The notes under the pieces were generated by a model, which did not search any database, was not told the DNA's origin, and was given only the letters and a program-made list of their open reading frames with translations. The position numbers and the translations under genes were made by a program. Below are positions 41,220 through 43,226 of a stretch of 43,226 nt of DNA, piece after piece; within the stretch, counting starts at the first letter, position 1, and every line of letters begins with the position of its first letter. Source of the stretch: Candidatus Mediterraneibacter pullistercoris (GTDB lineage: Bacteria > Bacillota > Clostridia > Lachnospirales > Lachnospiraceae); NCBI GenBank assembly GCA_019116885.1, contig DXAU01000001.1:1-43226 (forward strand), given 5' to 3'.

Positions 41220-41810
41220 ATGGAAGACAGGCGAATCACAAAGACGAAACGAAACTTAAAAAATGCAATGATCGGTATGCTCAGCAATAAAGATTTCGAG
41301 CATATAACCATCACTGAATTATGCTGTGAGGCTGATATCAGCAGGATTACTTTCTACTCACATTACAGCGATAAGTATGCCCTGCTGGACGAAATATTTG
41401 ACGATATGCTCCGGATCGGAACTGCTGATTATTACAGGCGTCAGGCAGAGAAGAACCCCTCGAAGAAGCTGGCGGCAGGTTATGTGAATATGCTGGACGC
41501 GATCCTTAAGCTGTACTATGACAGATTCGATTTTTTTCAGCACACAAATCCGGATAAGAATCCATATCTTGCATCCCGGCTCTACAGCATCATTCTGGAG
41601 ACCGTGGAAATGCATACCATGCATGTGAAAAAGCGATTGTCCCTGAGGTACTCTCCGAGAAAGATCGCGGGATTTGTCTGCTATGGGATGCTCGGATTTG
41701 TCAATGAATCTCATGGAGAGGATACGCCTCTGGAAGAAATTCAGGAGGAAGCGAGGACTCTGCTTACAGATCTGCTCAAGTCAGGCATACTGACAGAACA
41801 TGAGGGGTAA
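41220..41810 (+). CDS. TetR/AcrR family regulator
   Basis: 196 residues. The N-terminal helix-turn-helix is KTKRNLKNAMIGMLSNKDFEHITITELCCEADISRITFYSHYSDKYALLDEIF (residues 8-60). The C-terminal ligand domain (LKLYYDRFDFFQHTNPDKNP) resembles the DhaS/TetR_C_8 type. ATG at 41220 follows a AGGAGAAATG site. Divergent from degV, so it may control degV by binding the 150 bases between, and might sense an acyl compound. No clear palindrome was found there. Confidence 0.88.
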   Translation: MEDRRITKTKRNLKNAMIGMLSNKDFEHITITELCCEADISRITFYSHYSDKYALLDEIFDDMLRIGTADYYRRQAEKNPSKKLAAGYVNMLDAILKLYYDRFDFFQHTNPDKNPYLASRLYSIILETVEMHTMHVKKRLSLRYSPRKIAGFVCYGMLGFVNESHGEDTPLEEIQEEARTLLTDLLKSGILTEHEG

Positions 41811-41822
41811 AGAGAATATGAA

Positions 41823-41852
41823 AAATCCCGTAATCACTTGGATTACGGGATT
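41823..41852 (-). terminator. strong hairpin terminator at the tRNA fragment
   Basis: AATCCCGTAATC (41824-41835) pairs perfectly with GATTACGGGATT (41841-41852). On the minus strand it is followed by a T-run, so it is oriented as the terminator of the original minus-strand tRNA, but it may also slow the TetR transcript. Confidence 0.75.
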
Positions 41853-41854
41853 CA

Positions 41855-41879
41855 TGCGGAAGAAGAGACTTGAACTCTC
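41855..41879 (-). other. tRNA 3' fragment, candidate attachment site
   Basis: The minus strand reads GAGAG-TTCAAGT-CTCTT (T arm) then CTTCCGC plus A, the 3' end of a tRNA whose acceptor would be GCGGAAG (as in some tRNA-Leu). The upstream 50 bases of a tRNA are lacking. The integrase gene stops 35 bases away. It is the att copy left by insertion at a tRNA 3' end. Confidence 0.75.
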
Positions 41880-41913
41880 AAAAATTCCAGTATAAATCCC
41901 GTATTTACAACGG

Positions 41914-43023
41914 TTAAGGCGTTTCGTGTTGCATTTCGTGTTGCATCTTTTCAAAGTATTTCAGCGCTTTGTTCTCCATCTTTTTCTGAACCTCAGGAAG
42001 AGCGTGCCGGTATACTTCTTTCAAGACAGAATCATTTCCCCATCCGCCTGACTGCATGATATATGCATCAGGAATACCCAGGGCGTGCTGGATTGAGGCG
42101 TTATAGTGCCGCAGGTCATGAAAGCGGAAATGGGGGAGTCCGGCGCGCTTCAAGATGGTTTTGAACCGGTTTGTAATATCATTTGGAGTCAGCCCTACAG
42201 TATTGCCGGGAAGCGCCCGGAATTTGTCTGCTGCAAAGCCAGGTACAGTCACATATCGGTCTCCGGCATAAGACTTTGGGGCTTTTACGATCCATTCCGA
42301 TTTATCATTGAGCACCATTGTCCGGGAGATATGGAATGTGTTTCCAGTTAAATCAGTCTCATTATTCAGTGCACAGATCTCTCCGCGACGCATGGCCCCG
42401 AACGCGGCCAGCAGAACTGGAACTTCCATGATGGTCCCGGATATTTCTTGCAGGAGCCGCTTTATTTCCTTTTCTGTCGGTACATAGATGTCTGCCCGGA
42501 GTTTCTTTGGCAGGACAATCTGCAGACGGATATCAGGGCAATATCGGTTCATCACGGCTGTGATCAGCCCGTTCATATCCCGTATGGTTTTGGGGGCGAG
42601 CTTGAGAGATGCTGTATTAATTTCTGCCTGAATAATATCCTGGGTGATTTCACGCATCCGGTAGTTCTCCAGCGGTTTCATACAGTTGCGCTGCATACTT
42701 CTATATTTCCGGATGCTTGCCGGGGAAAGAATCTGACTGCGTTCCTCTATGTATCTGTCAAGTGCCTCGCCAAAGGTGAGATGTGATGCAGGCAGGTTTC
42801 TTTTTTCCCGTGTCGCTGCAAACTGGGCGGCCATTGCTTCTGCAGTGCGTTTGCCGGCCCGGCCTGGATCGTCACAGGTGAATGACTCATAAATGCGCTT
42901 TTCCTTCTGCTTTCCGGTTTTCGGATCAATGACCGGCCGGCCTTTCTTGTCAAAAACAGGCTCATTGTGGCTGAAAACCAGGAACCGCCATGAACCGGAA
43001 GGAAGTTTTCTTGCTGTTGGCAT
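41914..43023 (-). CDS. int: tyrosine integrase of an integrative element
   Basis: 369 residues from ATG 43023, with AAAAGGAG nine bases upstream. N-terminal AP2-like DNA-binding segment (MPTARKLPSGSWRFLVFSHNE, Arg-arm), SAM-like core-binding domain (TFGEALDRYIEERSQILSPASIRKYRSMQR) and the catalytic domain: LAAFGAMRRGEICAL (Arg), FHFR-HDLRHYNAS (HxxR), GGWGNDSVLKEVYRHAL (Trp-Tyr). The complete R-H-R-Y set suggests that it is active. Adjacent to the tRNA fragment, so the element extends to the right beyond the window. It could be phage or ICE; no structural gene is seen. Confidence 0.93.
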   Translation of the reverse strand: MPTARKLPSGSWRFLVFSHNEPVFDKKGRPVIDPKTGKQKEKRIYESFTCDDPGRAGKRTAEAMAAQFAATREKRNLPASHLTFGEALDRYIEERSQILSPASIRKYRSMQRNCMKPLENYRMREITQDIIQAEINTASLKLAPKTIRDMNGLITAVMNRYCPDIRLQIVLPKKLRADIYVPTEKEIKRLLQEISGTIMEVPVLLAAFGAMRRGEICALNNETDLTGNTFHISRTMVLNDKSEWIVKAPKSYAGDRYVTVPGFAADKFRALPGNTVGLTPNDITNRFKTILKRAGLPHFRFHDLRHYNASIQHALGIPDAYIMQSGGWGNDSVLKEVYRHALPEVQKKMENKALKYFEKMQHEMQHETP

Positions 43024-43094
43024 GGTTATCATCTCCTTTTATGTATAAAAATAACAGCCAGAGTCTGAACAAATGTTCTGGATTGTGTGGCTGC

Positions 43095-43161
43095 TCCGAA
43101 GATGATACAATATTTTTGCAATCGGTTGTACATCTTCGGATGTAGACTATTATCGAATAGT
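43095..43161. promoter_or_regulatory. two inverted repeats upstream of the integrase
   Basis: TCCGAAGATG-A-TACAA (43095-43110) and TTGTACATCTTCGGA (43126-43140) are complementary except for one bulged base; ACTATT-ATCG-AATAGT is at 43146-43161. They lie in a 200-base region with no gene, upstream of int. They may be regulator operators, or integrase/excisionase arm sites. Nothing else is recognised up to the window end. Confidence 0.5.
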
Positions 43162-43226
43162 AGGTTACCTCACTATCCGAGGGAGTCCGAGTTTCGATGC
43201 CGCTCTGGTGTTGGCGCACCGGGGCG

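Noticed and set aside
42962..43219. Small minus-strand ORF upstream of the integrase, possible excisionase
   Set aside because: It overlaps the integrase start, has no HTH and lacks a ribosome site.

Overview
The window joins DNA from two unrelated Firmicutes. Bases 1 to about 8,680 look like a Streptococcus chromosome. They are AT-rich and carry streptococcal families (DUF1912, DUF960, RecX, an RlmCD-type methyltransferase) and a minus-strand tRNA cluster. From about 8,690 to the end the gene content and codon use are those of a Lachnospiraceae-type gut Clostridium. The switch falls inside a truncated tRNA-Lys. A second hybrid tRNA (fMet 5' half, elongator-Met-like 3' half) lies 120 bases further on. 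I read this as a chimeric contig joined at conserved tRNA sequence, not as biology.

Streptococcal part: a T-box-controlled GNAT acetyltransferase (cut by the window edge), a helix-hairpin-helix protein with a DUF1912 protein, a deoxynucleoside kinase and PnuC pair behind tandem NrdR-like boxes, tRNA-Thr, a PAT-like acetyltransferase, RlmCD, a gene split by an in-frame amber codon, recX, a DUF402 phosphatase, DUF960, and tRNAs Glu, Ile, Thr and Leu.

Lachnospiraceae part, 8.7-22 kb: tRNAs, a BFD-like [2Fe-2S] protein with a TauE/SafE exporter, then one type II fatty-acid operon (fabH-acpP-fabK-fabD-fabG-fabF-accB-fabZ-accC-accDA fusion-FabK/NMO-like-fabT). Its promoter overlaps palindromes of FabT type, and the FabT-like regulator is the last gene, which suggests feedback control.

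22-34 kb: a histone-H1-like DUF6465 protein, an HD phosphohydrolase, a sirtuin, a membrane protein and a methyltransferase on the other strand, a selenium-handling operon (yedF-selD-cysteine desulfurase-DUF3343), and a Gld-type ABC exporter operon (ATPase, permease, GldG-like, DUF4340).

34-40 kb is the most unusual region. A sigI-rsgI operon is divergent from an operon encoding a repeat-rich lipoprotein, a VTC-type polyphosphate polymerase, a DUF4956 membrane protein and a CotH kinase. Both operons have near-identical SigI-type promoter signatures (CCCC, 19 bases, CGTATACTA) facing away from each other. The lipoprotein shares with RsgI the extracytoplasmic domain containing an Asn-Pro site and a short C-terminal tyrosine/acid motif. 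I propose one SigI-controlled envelope system that couples RsgI signalling to extracellular polyphosphate or protein phosphorylation.

The right end carries DegV, a divergent TetR regulator, and the left end of an integrative element: a tRNA 3' fragment as attachment site, followed by a tyrosine integrase running off towards the window edge.
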